NCBI RefSeq assembly: GCF_020520425.1
Contig: NC_079491.1
Location: 25,039,449 to 25,103,448 of the forward strand
DNA from: Spinacia oleracea
Lineage: Eukaryota > Streptophyta > Magnoliopsida > Caryophyllales > Amaranthaceae
Direction of reading: 5' to 3'
Length of the DNA: 64,000 nt
A model generated the notes under the pieces. That model was not told where the DNA came from. It saw only the letters and a program-made list of their open reading frames with translations, and ran no database searches. Of this stretch, positions 10,851 through 23,279 are shown piece by piece. Position numbers and translations under genes: made by a program. How positions within the stretch are numbered: position 1 is the first letter of the stretch; the number at the start of each line of letters is the position of its first letter.

Positions 10851-11069
10851 GTTGTTAGGCCTCCTACGACGACAATGCTCAGCACCAAAACCGAACATGC
10901 TAATAATTATGAATGTCACACGGGCAAGTGTTTCGAAAATCCAAAGAATGACCAAAAGAAAGAACTAAAAAGTGTACCAACAAAAGAAAGAGTGAAAAAC
11001 CAATAGAGAGAGTCAAAGTCTAGACTAAGTAATGCTTGAAACTTTGGGGCCTAAACTTTAGCTTATCTT
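10851..11069 (+). other. Tat leader resumed after the CACTA insertion
   Basis: Short AT-rich stretch between the CACTA right TSD and the gag-protease region. No supported ORF. Confidence 0.5.
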
Positions 11070-13899
11070 ATGCATAGGACTGGTCCTGCCACTTGGTGCC
11101 GATCGGGAAATCAAAGGTTAGTACGTCTCGAAGATACATCGCCAACACCAGGTTTAGTGACTCCAAGCTCCGTCCGTCATCCCTCATTTCAAGGATCTCC
11201 GCTTCCCCAACCTCGATTCGCACCCTCAAACATGTCCATCGAAGAACTGCGGGACCAGATGGCTCAAATGACCCAACTCATGGGCCAACTGAAAATGGAA
11301 AACGAAGCCTTAGCGGCTGCACAAGCTAAAAATGACCTCGATAACGAGAAGAGGATTGAAAAAATGGTCCTACAGCAAACCATGGGGAGCAAATACTTCT
11401 CCCTCGATCCTGAACCTTTTCCTGGCAAGCTACCAGAAAAGTTTAGTTCATCTGACTTACCAAAGTTTAAAGCCACGGACAATCCCCGTGATCATCTATT
11501 GAGCTTTGTGAATGCCATGAACTTGAAAGGCGTGGACAAGTCCATGTACTTACCTGCCTTTCCTTTGTCCTTGGAACCTGTGCCGCTCAAATGGTACTAT
11601 CACCTACTTTGCTAGATGGAGGGACCAGGCGGCCCAACTAATCAATAGGCCTCCCGAAACAGAGTTGGTCCAAAAATTCATTGACAACCTGGACCCGGCT
11701 TACAGACAAAACCTTAGGTACCTGGGACTTGACACTTTCAAAAGAGTTTATGATGTGGGAATAAAGATCGAGGATGATCTCGCAAAAACAATACAAAGTA
11801 AACCCGCATACAAAAGCAACACCTACAACAGGGGCAACACATCCCAAGCCCAAGAAGTCCATGCCGTAGAGGAGACTCCGGCCCGAAGAAGCCCTGGAAG
11901 ATGGGCCCGAGACCGAAAGTTTGCCCCACTCGGGTCGACTTTGGTACAAGCCTTCGAAAGACTAACCAATCAAGGAAAGTTGAGACCTATAGGCCCCACC
12001 CGTGACCCTCCTGTCAAGAGCAAATACTGGGTCGAAGGTACTTATTGCAAGTTCCATCAAGGAAATGGGCATGACACCGAAAACTGCTGGAACCTAAAAA
12101 ATACAATCCAGGACATGATAAAGGATGAAGCAATACCTCTCCCTAACGTTGGCAAACCCAACAACAACAAGAGCCCACTCGGCTCTTGTCACATCTCTCT
12201 CGACCAACCAGAGAACTTCGACCCTACGGTGTACATTACGCCTCGAGGTGCACCACTCGCTGTGGTCCCTATGGATCGAATCGAGAGAGAAGTGTGCGGT
12301 GTGTGGGATGATGATGCTAAAGATATTTACCTATCTCAAGTGTTGGGCCAGGACCTCTTTACTGAAACTTGGCCCGGGTATGCTCACATCGACACCACCC
12401 CTCAGGAGCCCGAGGTCGACAACCTCACCCGATCCGGAAGGATATACCAACCAAATATTCGCCCACCTCCTATGGACGATATCCCAGTTAGGCAAACTCC
12501 TGAGAATGGACGGCACGCCACCGTCGCAGAAGTCATTGAAAATCCTCTCTTGAAACAACTAAAAAGAACCAAAGCCGAAATTACCATCTGGGATCTCATG
12601 TGTACTTCAAAGGAACATCGCAAAAAGCTTATTTGCTCACTCGACCTCATCTCAGTACCTACGGATATCACACCAGACTCATTGGTTAACCACGTCACGA
12701 GAGATGCCGGAGAAAAAGCCATAGTTTTCACTGACAAAGACTTGCCCAAAGAGGGGAATGCTCACAATAAAGCCCTCTACCTAGTAGTTGGATGCAAAGG
12801 ACAAAACATCCCCCTAGTGCTCGTAGATAATGGTTCGGCGGTTAATGTCTGCCCATTGTGAACCGCCCATTGCTTGGGGCTAGGAAACGATGACTTCCAA
12901 ACCTCCACGCAAGGGGTACGAGCTTATGATAACTCCCGAAGGCCTGTGTTGGGAAAAATCAACCTTGCCGTACAAACCGGGCCTGTGGCACGCACCACGG
13001 AGTTTCAAATAATCGACATCAAGCCCACTTTCAACCTCCTCTTGGGGCGACCTTGGCTCCATGACTTATGAGGTGTGGCTTCTACCTTGCACCAAATGGT
13101 TAAACTTAACCATAACGGGGTAATACTAGAAATCCGCGCCCCTCCTCTCGACGTCAGTTGTACTATGGTTGGAACGGCCGAAACTGCAGACGACCTTTAC
13201 GGGTTTCAAATGGAAGAAGCAATCTAGTTCATCGAAGATTATGATCCAGCAATCCTAGACCCGCACGCATCCCGAGTCATCCCTAGAATGCTGTTAGCTC
13301 AAGGTTATTTCCCTGGAACCCCATTGGGCATAAGGAAGAAGGAATGCACATTCCATCCTTTACCCAGCAAATCTACTCCCTTTGGCTTAGGTTATGAACC
13401 AACGGAGGAAGATATTGCTGACCGCCTGTCTGGGCTACGCCTTAACAAGGCCAAACAAACCACCCTCCTTCCCCTGTATCAAAGAACCCTTAACGGGATG
13501 TTCGTTCGGGAAGGAGAAGGACACCCATGCTGTGATTTCCCTGAACCCTTCGTTCAGGATGGCTTGCTAAAACCAGGATTTGAAATCTTCCATGACTGCC
13601 ACACCTTGGATGAGGCACCCCACCTCACGAAGACTAAAACAGCTGAAATATTGGACAACCAGGCTTTATGGACATTGTTTAACGAATCGAGGCCTATGGA
13701 GAACGAGACTGTGATGACTACCCTAGCTTTACAAGATGAAGGTTTCGATCCAACCCGGTTAATCGCTCCTGCATCAACACTAGAAGAGATCGAGAACGGA
13801 TGGGTGAAGAAATATCAGTGGGTCAATGCAAAAGGAATAGAATTCAAGATGAGTACCGGTGAAGGACCAAAGTTTTACGAGACTAAATCCAAGGCTTGA
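11070..13899 (+). pseudogene. Tat gag-protease region (fossil, broken)
   Basis: Plus-strand frames show, in order, a coiled-coil-prone segment with Met/Gln repeats (about 11,230-11,370), a capsid-like region, a CX3H-type zinc-knuckle-like stretch GTYCKFHQGNGHDTENCW (about 12,040-12,095), an aspartic protease core VLVDNGSAVNV (about 12,815) with a downstream LLGRPWLHDL-type motif (about 13,040), and a spacer segment ending near 13,899. The DNGSA protease and this zinc-finger form are typical of Tat-lineage gag-pro. The region is interrupted by about four breaks and cannot make a full polyprotein. No reverse transcriptase follows. Confidence 0.8.
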
Positions 13900-15245
13900 G
13901 CCACATAGAGCACCTTAATAAAAAGCGCCTAGTAGTTCTTTATATTGGTAGGAAAATAATAAAGACTTTAGATGGTCCTAAGACCCCTTAGAATATAGGT
14001 CAAGTTTATTTCAGTATGTTTTCCTTACTTTCCAAATTAATAAAGGTGTAATATTTCTCCTAAAATTTTATTCTAACACTAAGTAAGCACCAAATGTACT
14101 TGCAAAATACAAAAATAAAGAGGCGGCCCACTCTAGGCCCAACAAACGAGGCCCACTCGGTCTTGAAATAAGTGCCATGGGTACTAATTCCGGAAACCCA
14201 CAAAATAAACCGTACCATCCCCTTCATATCCCCAAAACCTAAAAAGTCAACCAGTGTCATCATCAAAGTCAATCCATGCAACCCAAAGAAATCAAAGAAA
14301 ATAAAAAATGTTGCTTAAAAAGGGAACTAATAAAATGTAACCCCATCATATCCTTCAAAAGCGACACGCACCTCAACCCACCCAAAAGCCTACACAAAGA
14401 TCTTCATATCTTCCACACCCTAACTCCATTTTCAAAGCCGTTTCGTGTCACGGATAGAAAAAATTAATCCGGACAAAAATACATCTCACGCTAACGGTCA
14501 AAAAAGCCTCCGAAATAGCCTCAAAATTTATTTTAAATATGAGCAAAAATCAAAGCACTAAAACGAAAAAAAAGAGAAAAAAAAAGGAAATGTAAGAACA
14601 CGTGAAGCAAAGCGCCAAAAACGACCGCCCAACTCATTTTCAGCGCCCAGGGCTGGGCGCCGAAATCTTTGACGCCCCAGCCTGGGCGTTGAAACTCTCT
14701 GCCTGCCTAATTTTTAGAAGTGCTCGTCATTTTATCCGCACATAACGGAACAATAACGAACACTTGGGGGGTACAGCACGTATCCAAACAGGCTTATCAA
14801 AAAATATAGCCATACAAAAATAGTCGAATTTCATTTTTACATAATACTTACGGCAAAAACGGTAGACGAGACGAAAATAATGATAATACTTCACTCATTT
14901 GACCGATTAAGTAATATGCTACCACCTCAGGGCATATCTATTAAAATCCGGCATCCTAGAACTTATTCTAGCTAGAACTACGCGCGACCTGATTCTGACA
15001 AGATACGTAGGCAATCCTTACCAAAGATCCGGTCCAATCAAAAAACATATATAAATTGTGCAAAAAGTGTTAGACATATAAAAATGAAAAAAGAAAAAAG
15101 AAAAAGAGGAGAAACAAAAAATGAAAATGAAAAAATAAAATACGCCTTTATTAAAAAAAATAAGAAAGAAAACAAAGTGCTGAGGAATGAAAAACAAACA
15201 CAACTGAAATAAATAAAGGGCACCTACACCCTAGCAAGAACTACA
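13900..15245. other. Tat internal non-coding region
   Basis: AT-rich DNA between the gag-protease region and the antisense region. No RT, RNase H or integrase motif seen on either strand. Contains a double copy of the GGCGC palindromic motif (14,637-14,696) and a purine-rich A/G stretch (15,080-15,180). Confidence 0.6.
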
Positions 15246-17061
15246 CTACTCTAGTTCTTCCGGATCATCAAATAAAGTCTTGTAGAGGGCAATGTTCGCA
15301 GGATCCACCCCCACAGTCTTCTGCGCTGCCCCTATATCAATCTCCATAAGAACCGGCTCCTGGACACTAACTTCCAAAGATGCCAAGACTTCAGAAACAT
15401 TCTCAGTTATAGCCCGCTCAGCCTCAAGGGCACAGACAATGGTGGGAGAAGGATTATTACCATCAACTAGACTAGTCACTGTTTCTACAGGCGGCTGAGC
15501 CTTCCTAACCCATACATTGTTCCGGCGACGACCTCCGCGAGAGCTTGCATTTCTTTTTACAACAGCAGGCCCCTTCATGTTAGGCATCTTTTTAGGCCTG
15601 AAATTGGAACGGGGAGGAACTTCCTTTCGCTTTCGATCAGGAAGAGCTTTCACAGTCTTAATACCATTGGTACGAGGTTTGGCAGAATCAGGACCCTCAT
15701 ACTTAACACGAATACGAGGTATCAAAAGCTCAGCCGGCTCCCCATTTCGAGCCTCGGTCCTCACATCTTTATCATCGGAGCTCATCCACAACTTGTAGTT
15801 TTCAGAAAGACCCACAAAGCCATTTGTAGCTACGGCCCAACGCGGGAGACCATCATAATACTTAGCCCACGCTTGAACCCGTGCTTGTGAAAAGGCCGCT
15901 GCTTTAGGTGGTACCGTATCAGAAAAGGGGATAGTCTGCCTTAAACCGTATTGACGCATGACTCGGTAAGGGAAAATATAAGTGGGCCGAGATAGCCCCA
16001 ACAAGGAAACGTGAACCGATACATCAGAACCCCCCGTCATAGTAGTCAAACCCCACCACGGTACCACCCACTTAATAGAACAGATACCATGAGTAAAAAA
16101 GGAGGCCCACTCGGCCTCGTCCTGGCCTCGGTGCAAATATTTTCGGTTACCCAAGGCTATAGGGCGATAATGTTTAGGATCGGCAGGAGTTTACAAAAGC
16201 CTAAGCCGTTCCACGAGCCAAATCTGCAAAAAACGGGTACGATCAAAAAAATGATAATAAAAAGAAAACGGTTCCTGGGGCGCAGTTTCAACGCCCAGGA
16301 CCAGGCGCCGATAATTCTAGCGCCCAGCCCTGGGCGCTGAAACTCAGCCCCAAGGCAGGACGAATAAAAATATATATGAAAAAAAACGTATACGTGCGCA
16401 AAGAAAAAAAATCGATTACCTGCAGTAATAGGGGGCTTCCCTTAAAATATTCAGATTTGACATCCTTCTTCAGCTCATCCGCACTCAGCAAAGTCTCGGC
16501 AACAACCAATGGCATAATAGAATAGCAGCTTTCCATTTGGCTAATCAAGGGGATCAACCTTATGTCACCGAACTCACCATTGTTATTCGACAGCAAATAA
16601 TGATTTAACAAGCAAAATACAAGGGCTCGAATATTCAATTTCTGTTCGGTCATATTCTTACTAGGCCTAAAGTGGTGTTTTACAAGTTTTGCCAAATTAA
16701 CCTCATCACCTACAACAACTTCAGCAAGCATGTTAGCATCTAGTCCTAGGAAAGCCCCTATGGTTGTTTTACTCTCTTCAATAGTGCCAGGAGTGGCAGG
16801 GGTAGCATTAGTAAGATAACCAAGGATCGCAGCAAATTCATCTGGCAAAGGACATATTTCGTTGCCCCGAAAGACAAAAACATGATGATCGGAATCCCAA
16901 AAGCTTAGGGCTGCGTGCAGAAAATTATAGTCAATGTTAATTTGTTGTAAGCCTAAAAGTGCCTCTAAGTAGTATTCTTTCAACAAAGCCTTTTCTGTAG
17001 GATTAAGGGCCCGTAGCCAACGCCTAACAACCCGTTGGAGTGAGAAAGTAGGAATCGACAT
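15246..17061 (-). pseudogene. Antisense plant-mobile-domain-like region of the Tat element (fossil)
   Basis: Two long minus-strand open frames (16,288-17,061 and 15,246-16,154) run opposite to gag. The upstream one has features of the plant mobile domain / aminotransferase-like family (MAIN/MAIL relatives): a start with ALNPTEKALL, then HAALSFWDSDHHVFVFRG and CPLPDEFAAILGY. The downstream frame continues with a Trp-rich segment, then a basic, disordered tail. A GTAATC donor-like site near 16,424 and a TTTTTTGCAG acceptor-like site near 16,205 suggest an intron between them. Tat elements are known to capture antisense ORFs of this kind. At least one break is visible. Function in the element is unknown. 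Confidence 0.7.
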
Positions 17062-17141
17062 GACGAAAGCAAGGAGTAACTAAAACACAGCAAAGAAAGA
17101 AGGAAATTGAGAGTGATAGAAAATAGGGACGTATCTAGCCC

Positions 17142-17151
17142 CTATATATAG
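17142..17151 (-). promoter_or_regulatory. TATA box for the antisense region
   Basis: CTATATATAG lies about 85 bp upstream of the ATG at 17,061 on the minus strand, the distance expected for a plant core promoter with a short leader. It suggests transcription independent of the LTR. Confidence 0.5.
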
Positions 17152-18169
17152 CTGAACGCATCAATCGACATCCTGATCCCATTCGGAAATGCGTTAAGAA
17201 ATCCGAAAGTCAAAATTCGCCAGGAAAGGACTTTCAGCGCCTGAAGTTGGGCGCCGAAATAATTAACGCCCAGCCTTGGGCGCCGAAAATGCAGCCCAAG
17301 GCCCAGATTTCACAAAAGGCGGAACAGGAAAAGACTTAAAACCGTGTTGCTAGACACGAGGCCCTATGTGCAATTAAGATCAAGCCCAAAAGCACCTTTA
17401 AGCTCCCAAATAGCAAAAATGAATGGTAAAACTTGGTCGAAACTTAGACTTGTCTCCAGGAACATATATGTACACTTTTCAAAACAAATGTGAAATATCA
17501 AGGTCATTCTTCGAAACACCAAAAAATGTTGTTAAGTCGTTGGTTTCTCAAATAAAAAATGTTTGTCTGACAAAAGATTAATCCGGGCCAAGCTAAACCG
17601 GATGATATTAAACCTTGTCGCCCGAAGACTGAAGTCGCACCCCATGACTTCGCCAAAATAACACACCACTATGAAAGGTCGCTCGCACATACGAGCTCGA
17701 CCCCAAACATGATTAAAAGACGTTATGAAGTATGCGAAAATGACCAACAAAGCCCAAGTGCTTGGGGGCTCGCGAAAAGTATACTCCAACAAAAAATGCG
17801 CAATCGAAATCACATTCCCGGACTACGCTATACGCTGTCCCATGTTTGGATGATCTCAAAAGAACAGGTTCGACCTCAGAAAAGGGTCGTCATTGACACT
17901 TGTACGTGGTCCTCTGATCAAAGACCAAGTAGTGGCAAAAATCGAGCCGTAAAGACTAGCTCAAAACCACGAAAGCAGACGGTCACAAGGCAAAGGTCCG
18001 TCTAAACCCGTTATCGACCCACGTTCAGGTTACAACTAAATCCGAGAATGGATAAAAAGGAAATCTCAAAAGAAATCACGATGAACGAAAAATAGAGACT
18101 TGCCCACCTCAATCAGGCAAGATCGCGCCGCGAACCACGCAAGTTCCAAATCAAGAAAAAAAACGAATT
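17152..18169. other. Tat internal non-coding region, downstream part
   Basis: No supported gene. A double GGCGC palindromic motif lies at 17,231-17,290. The rest is moderately GC sequence with no recognised motif. Confidence 0.5.
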
Positions 18170-18610
18170 CAGGGATGTCCACCCTTAGCGGACAGGGCTC
18201 GCCCACCTTCAGCGGGCTGGGTCTGCGTCACTAGCCGTGCAGATCCTCAGTTTTCGAAAAATAGAATCTTCAAAAAACAAAATGAAACAGGCTCGCCATC
18301 TTCAGCCGGCGGGGTCTACGGCGCAAACCACGTAGGTCCTTATTTTCAAAAAAAAATGAACACAAAACAAATTTCAAAATAGATTCGTCCACTTCTATCG
18401 GACGGGGTGTCCACCCTTAGCGGACAGGCTCGACATCTTTAGCTGGCGGGGTCTACGTCACAAACCGCGTAGGTCCTTATTTTCAAAATTTCAAAAATAG
18501 ATTCGTCCACTTCTATCGGACGGGGTGTCCACCCTTAGCGGACAGGCTCGCCATCTTTAGCCGGCGGGGTCTGTGTCACTAACCACGCAGGTCCTTAGTC
18601 GCTGCAGCGA
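18170..18610 (+). repeat. Tandem repeats near the Tat 3' end
   Basis: About three to four units built of GTCCACCCTTAGCGGACAGG, a CTCGCCATCTTTAGCCGGC-type block and a GTAGGTCC block, with a period near 118 bp between 18,381 and 18,499. Each block is itself a short hairpin (for example GTCC...GGAC). Variable tandem repeats just upstream of the 3' LTR are a known feature of Tat/Ogre elements and can seed satellites. Confidence 0.8.
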
Positions 18611-19130
18611 TAAATTTTTCTGGTTTTCCGTTTTTCCAAAAAAGAACGATGTGAGTAGCTTTCCCTTTTTTCCAAAGATTGGTTTTCCGTTTTTTCCAAA
18701 AAAAGAGCGATGTGCTGGATTTTCCTTCCATTTAAAACAAGGGGGTTTTCTCGTTTAGCTAACCCTGAAAATGAGAATCTTTAAAAACATTTTTACCTCG
18801 TGATTGGGCTTGGCCAGGCCCAATTACACTTTATAGCTTTGATTTCGAAAACATCTGTAGCTACTCCCAATGACAAAGTGAGGGAATTTCTACGCACCTT
18901 TAGATCCTTCCAATGACAAAGTGAGGAAGTTTCTATATTATCCGTTGACAAATCCCAATGACACGTGAGGGATATGTCGACACTTCAAGTGATGACCCTT
19001 AAGTCAAATGTTATCACTCGGGGGCTCGTGAGACCCTCGCCAAAACAGGTCACCATGGCTTGTGCGGCGCACTCCGTCTAATACTTTGACCATCGTCTTA
19101 CTCCAAGACTCAATCAAAGTGGGGGCTAAC
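18611..19130 (+). other. Tat 3' untranslated stretch and polypurine tract
   Basis: Contains a direct repeat of CCAATGACAAAGTGAGG-like blocks (18,865-18,975). The likely polypurine tract is AAAGTGGGGGCTAAC right before the LTR at 19,131. Confidence 0.55.
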
Positions 19131-19448
19131 TGTAGACACCTACTTTTGTCCCCATTCCCGAAAGGGAAGGTTCGATGATGAAAACATAAATCTCCACTTG
19201 ACAACACATCTCCTATAAAATAACGAATCTCAATTTCCCTTTTCATTTCACCCGAAACCTGCTATTTATAGAAACCTGTTATTTATGGAAACCTGCTAAA
19301 AAAGTAACTGTCGTAATGGGTAGTTGTTAAAAGTGGCAAGTCATAAAAGATAGAAACCTGTCAGAATTAGGTGTTGCACTCCAACATAAATCCTAAATGA
19401 GATAGAGATTATGAGAGAATCCTATTCCTAATATGATTCGAAAATAAG
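19131..19448 (+). repeat. 3' LTR of the Tat element, first part
   Basis: Starts TGTAGACACC like the 5' LTR and follows it base for base to ATAAG, where the gag-only array is inserted. Continues at 46,309. Confidence 0.92.
19444..19448. repeat. Left TSD of the gag-only array (ATAAG)
   Basis: ATAAG directly before TGTAACACC; repeated at 46,304-46,308 right after the terminal GCGTTACA. The uninterrupted 5' Tat LTR carries a single ATAAG at the matching place (near 2366). Confidence 0.92.
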
Positions 19449-21828
19449 TGTAACACCTCACAATTTCAAAACACGTTTTATTAATATTAATTACTATTAT
19501 TAGCCTAAAAACGTCCTAATCAATTTTGATCTCTGGAAAACCTATTATTACAACTCCGTATTATTTTACAAACTAACTCTTTAAAAATAAATGTCTTGAT
19601 TTTTTTTATATAATTTTATTTTATTTTATTTTATTTTATTTTTTTTATAAAATTAATATAAGTAGTATACGAAACAACCCAAATCTGCGCTCTTTCTTTT
19701 CAAATAAAAAAAAAAAAAAAAAATCAGAAAATTTTCTCTAGTTTGTTAGAATTACGAAACTACCCCTAAGTCAACTCACAAAAGAGGCAAAGTCCACTTC
19801 TTCTTCTTCCCCAACTCTGTCGTGGAAGCAGTTCAATAAGGCCACGAATTTCCTTCCAAATGTCACTCAAAAATCAGGTTACTCACCCATTTGAGCTTAC
19901 TCATCAAGTGCAAAAGCACCCGGTTTAGTTACTTCTCTCACAAAAGCTTCCATGGTTTTCATTTGGAGGTTTTGCAAAACCATTAGCATGAGCTCATGGC
20001 TTACGTGATTCCTCTCCCAAACTTCCCTATAAATACTCATGAAATCAGGCCATAAAACTCACCCAACCAAGCACCAACTCACAGAAAAATAAGCACAAGA
20101 AATTAGCTATGTAATTCCCGTAACTATCCCCTGTTTTCGCGCATCACCACCACTGTCACCACCGCGGCACCGCCGCCTATACAACCCACTACTACCATAA
20201 GCACCTCCTCTCGTTAACTAAGACAAAGTGAAACCATTGTCCTTTATGTACAAGTCAAGTTGTAACAAACCGTAGCCGAGTCGAAACCCGAAATCACGTA
20301 GTCCCTCTCTCTCTCTCCTCATTAGAGCGAGCCACCACCGTCTACCACCACCCAGAAGCTGCCTCCATGAACCTCCGACCGCCTACTCTCAAAACAGTAC
20401 CACTCTTGTGCCGCCTCACACGCAACCCATCTTCCTCCTTGTCTCGTGCTTCTCTGTTTCACGAGACCAAATTGGTCTTGAAACCAATTCCCCCAATTGG
20501 AGTAATATAGTATACTGTACCTAATATCCAAAAGTCAACCTTTGCTTCCTTTTAACCACCAAATAAAATGAGTAAGTTTGCTTTGCTTGGATATTTAGTA
20601 GTTTACGCATTAGTGTATTTTCAATGATTATAAAATGGTTTTAAAACAATTACTACATACGTACTAGCTAAATTGCATTATTTTTTTTAATAGCTACTAA
20701 TTAATAATTTTCATCTTAAATTATAAACTATAAATAGTGCTGAGCTCGGGAGATACGGTACATTGAACAGGAAGTACAAACTACGGTTGAGGTAACATCT
20801 ATTGCTAACACCCACAATCCCCTTATAAAATGTGTTTATGTGATTATGAAATATGTTTATAATGATGTGTTTTTATTGGATTGTGGGATATGAAATGTAT
20901 TTATAAAGTTTGCTTTATGCATGAAGATATTCAAATATGTTTATGAATGATTTTATAAGACTGATGTTTATATATGAGTTACGAATAAGATACGAAACAT
21001 GATAAATAAAAGTGTAACCGGTTCTGGCAGTTAGTGGGGTTACTATTTCTAGGTCGTGCACGTACCGCCGTACCGCGGGACACCCAACAAGGGAGAGTGC
21101 TCCTTGAGGGTTACCGCAAGCTAAAAGAGAAACTACTTAGGTACGGGCGTATGTCCAACAAGGGAGAGTGCTCCTTGAGGACTATCGCAAGGTGGGAGAC
21201 GTCCCGCAAGGCTAACTTGTCAGTTACCAAGTAAAAAGAAGGTTTTAAGAAAGATAATGGGAACTATCAAAGTTTCAAGTTATAAATGATGTTTTATTGC
21301 ATTTATGAAAATGTTTTACTATGTTCTATTCTCCCTGATTGCAAAGTAAATAAAATTAATTGAAATGAGTTTACGCTGTTAGGGTAGTATGTTACTGGGC
21401 CTCGGCTCACGATGTTGCTTTTGTTTTAGGTACGAAGAAGATCGTGGGATGCCTTAGAGTGAGGATGCAACCATCAAATTCACGATCGATGTTTAATAAA
21501 GATAACTATGTCATTAGTAATGAAGGGATATATTAATTAAACTCTAAGTTTGATTTCACGATTTGAGTTAGATTTTTAAATTAACGTTAAACATGTTAGA
21601 AATATTTATTAAGGTTTACTTAGATTTCAATGAAATTTTTTAAAGAATTAATCGAAGTGAAGTATAGTTACTGTTACTCAACAGTAGTCAGTAAATGTAA
21701 AAGGTTATGTCGCCTTGTATTTCCCACGAGGGAGATACGGCAAGTGACGCTCCGACTAAATTAGGGTTTCCGCTGCTAATTAAAGATAATTAACCTAATT
21801 AATGGTGTTTGGAAGACGGGGCGTTACA
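19449..21828 (+). repeat. LTR1 of the gag-only array
   Basis: TGTAACACC...GCGTTACA, 2380 bp. Contains a (TTTTA)n microsatellite (about 19,613-19,645), a poly-A run near 19,710, a TATA box (20,028-20,035), a CT microsatellite (about 20,303) and a 25-bp direct repeat spaced 71 bp apart (21,084 and 21,155). Confidence 0.93.
20028..20035 (+). promoter_or_regulatory. TATA box in gag-only LTR1
   Basis: TATAAATA about 580 bp into the LTR; the identical box recurs at 24,700, 29,371 and 34,043 in the other LTRs. Likely the LTR core promoter. Confidence 0.6.
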
Positions 21829-21831
21829 GTT

Positions 21832-21847
21832 TGGTATTCAGAGCCAA
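21832..21847 (+). other. Primer binding site, tRNA-Met-like, internal 1
   Basis: TGGTATTCAGAGCCAA follows LTR1 after three bases. It resembles the usual initiator tRNA-Met site (TGGTATCAGAGC) with an extra T. Repeats after LTR2 (26,505) and LTR3 (31,175). Confidence 0.65.
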
Positions 21848-22102
21848 GGTTCTGGACCATAAGTGCTAAAACTTACGGGTTTTGCACGTAATAAAATTCC
21901 ATAGGTTTTAAGCGAAGAGTTTCAAGAAATAAGTTAAAAAGAATACGTTAAAATCATGCTAAGTTAAAATGAAATGAGTGTGAGTGATAGGAACGGGGAA
22001 CGCAACGGGAATGTTTTCTTATTATGATTTGCAGAATTTCTTAGTCTAAATTCAAGAAGAAAAGATTATCTGAAGCGTTGTATCCTTGCGATCAGATCGG
22101 CG

Positions 22103-23279
22103 ATGACTTCAAGCGGAAATATTCCTATTGAAGGCACTAGAAACGATAATGATGTTAACGATGGCAATGGTAATCACAAATCTGCATTAGCGCTGGAAGG
22201 AATGCAAGAAAGAATTGAAGAATTGCGCAAGGATCCCATTTTCGGGGACACTCCAGGAGAAAAAAGCGATAATCGAATGGACTTAATGAGATTGATAATG
22301 TCGGAACTTCTGCAAGGAAATCGTCAGAAGCCAAGGTCAGAGCAAGAAGAATGCTCCAACATGTTCAAGAAGTTTGCTTCTCATAAACCCCCTACTTATG
22401 ATGCCAAGCCAGACCCTACTGAATTTGAGGAATGGATTAGCGATATGGAGAAGTTATTTGATGCAACTCAATGCCCCGAGAAATGGAAGGTCAACTATGC
22501 TGTCTTTTACTTGAAAGGACAAGCCAACCTGTGGTGGAAAAGTGTTAAAGGAATCCAAAATGAGCCTGGTTTTGGTTGGGAAAAACTGACGGAAGCTATG
22601 CGGGAACAATTTTATCCCTATTCTCTGCAAATGCAAATGGAATCGGAATTTATCAAATTGAGTCAAGGAAAGAAAAATGTTCTAGAATATGCAGTGAAAT
22701 TCAATGAGCTTGCTCGATTTGCCCCTGACTTGGTGACTACTGATAGGCAAAGGATGAATCGATTTGAAGGAGGATTAAGCATTGAGATCCGTGATCGTCT
22801 TTCGAGTTCTAGAATTTCCACTTTCCAAGAGTTGTACGATCGAGCAATTAACGTCGAAAGAATTATCAAGCTTCGAGAAGAAACATATGGAAAACGAAAA
22901 GGGAGCTTCGAAGAAAATCAACCGAACAATAAGAAACAAAATGTCAATGTCAGCTATCAAGGAGGGAATAACGGAAACCAAAGCTTCAACGAATCGTGGA
23001 TGCGCCAAGTGTGGAAGATGGAACCATACTGAGAAAGAATGTCGAATTGGTACGCGAGATTGCTTCAAATGTGGTAGCAAAGATCACCAAATCAGAGATT
23101 GTCCTCAAATACATCGAGAGCAAGGTGATAGGAGAAACGATGAAAACAAAGGAAATGGTGGCACTACAAATTTCAACCGTAATCCCCCACGTGGAGCAAC
23201 TTCGAATGGAAGAGTGTTTTTAATGCAAGGAAAAGACGATGACGCAAATGACAATGACGACTTCGCTAGTATGGAGTAA
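22103..23279 (+). pseudogene. Gag of array unit 1 (fossil, about one break)
   Basis: Same gag as in units 2 and 3: a retrotransposon gag core (WWKSVKG, EFIKLSQG, FEGGLS motifs) followed by zinc-knuckle sequence. The reading frame is interrupted about once, so this copy does not give the full-length product. Confidence 0.85.

Noticed and set aside
20322-20531. 69-codon minus-strand frame repeated at 24,994, 29,665 and 34,337
   Set aside because: Identical because it lies in the gag-only LTR, antisense, with no known domain. The same applies to the 66-codon plus frame at 21,034 and its copies.
22454-23080. Frames opposite or overlapping gag in all three array units
   Set aside because: Shadows of the gag reading frame in other phases.
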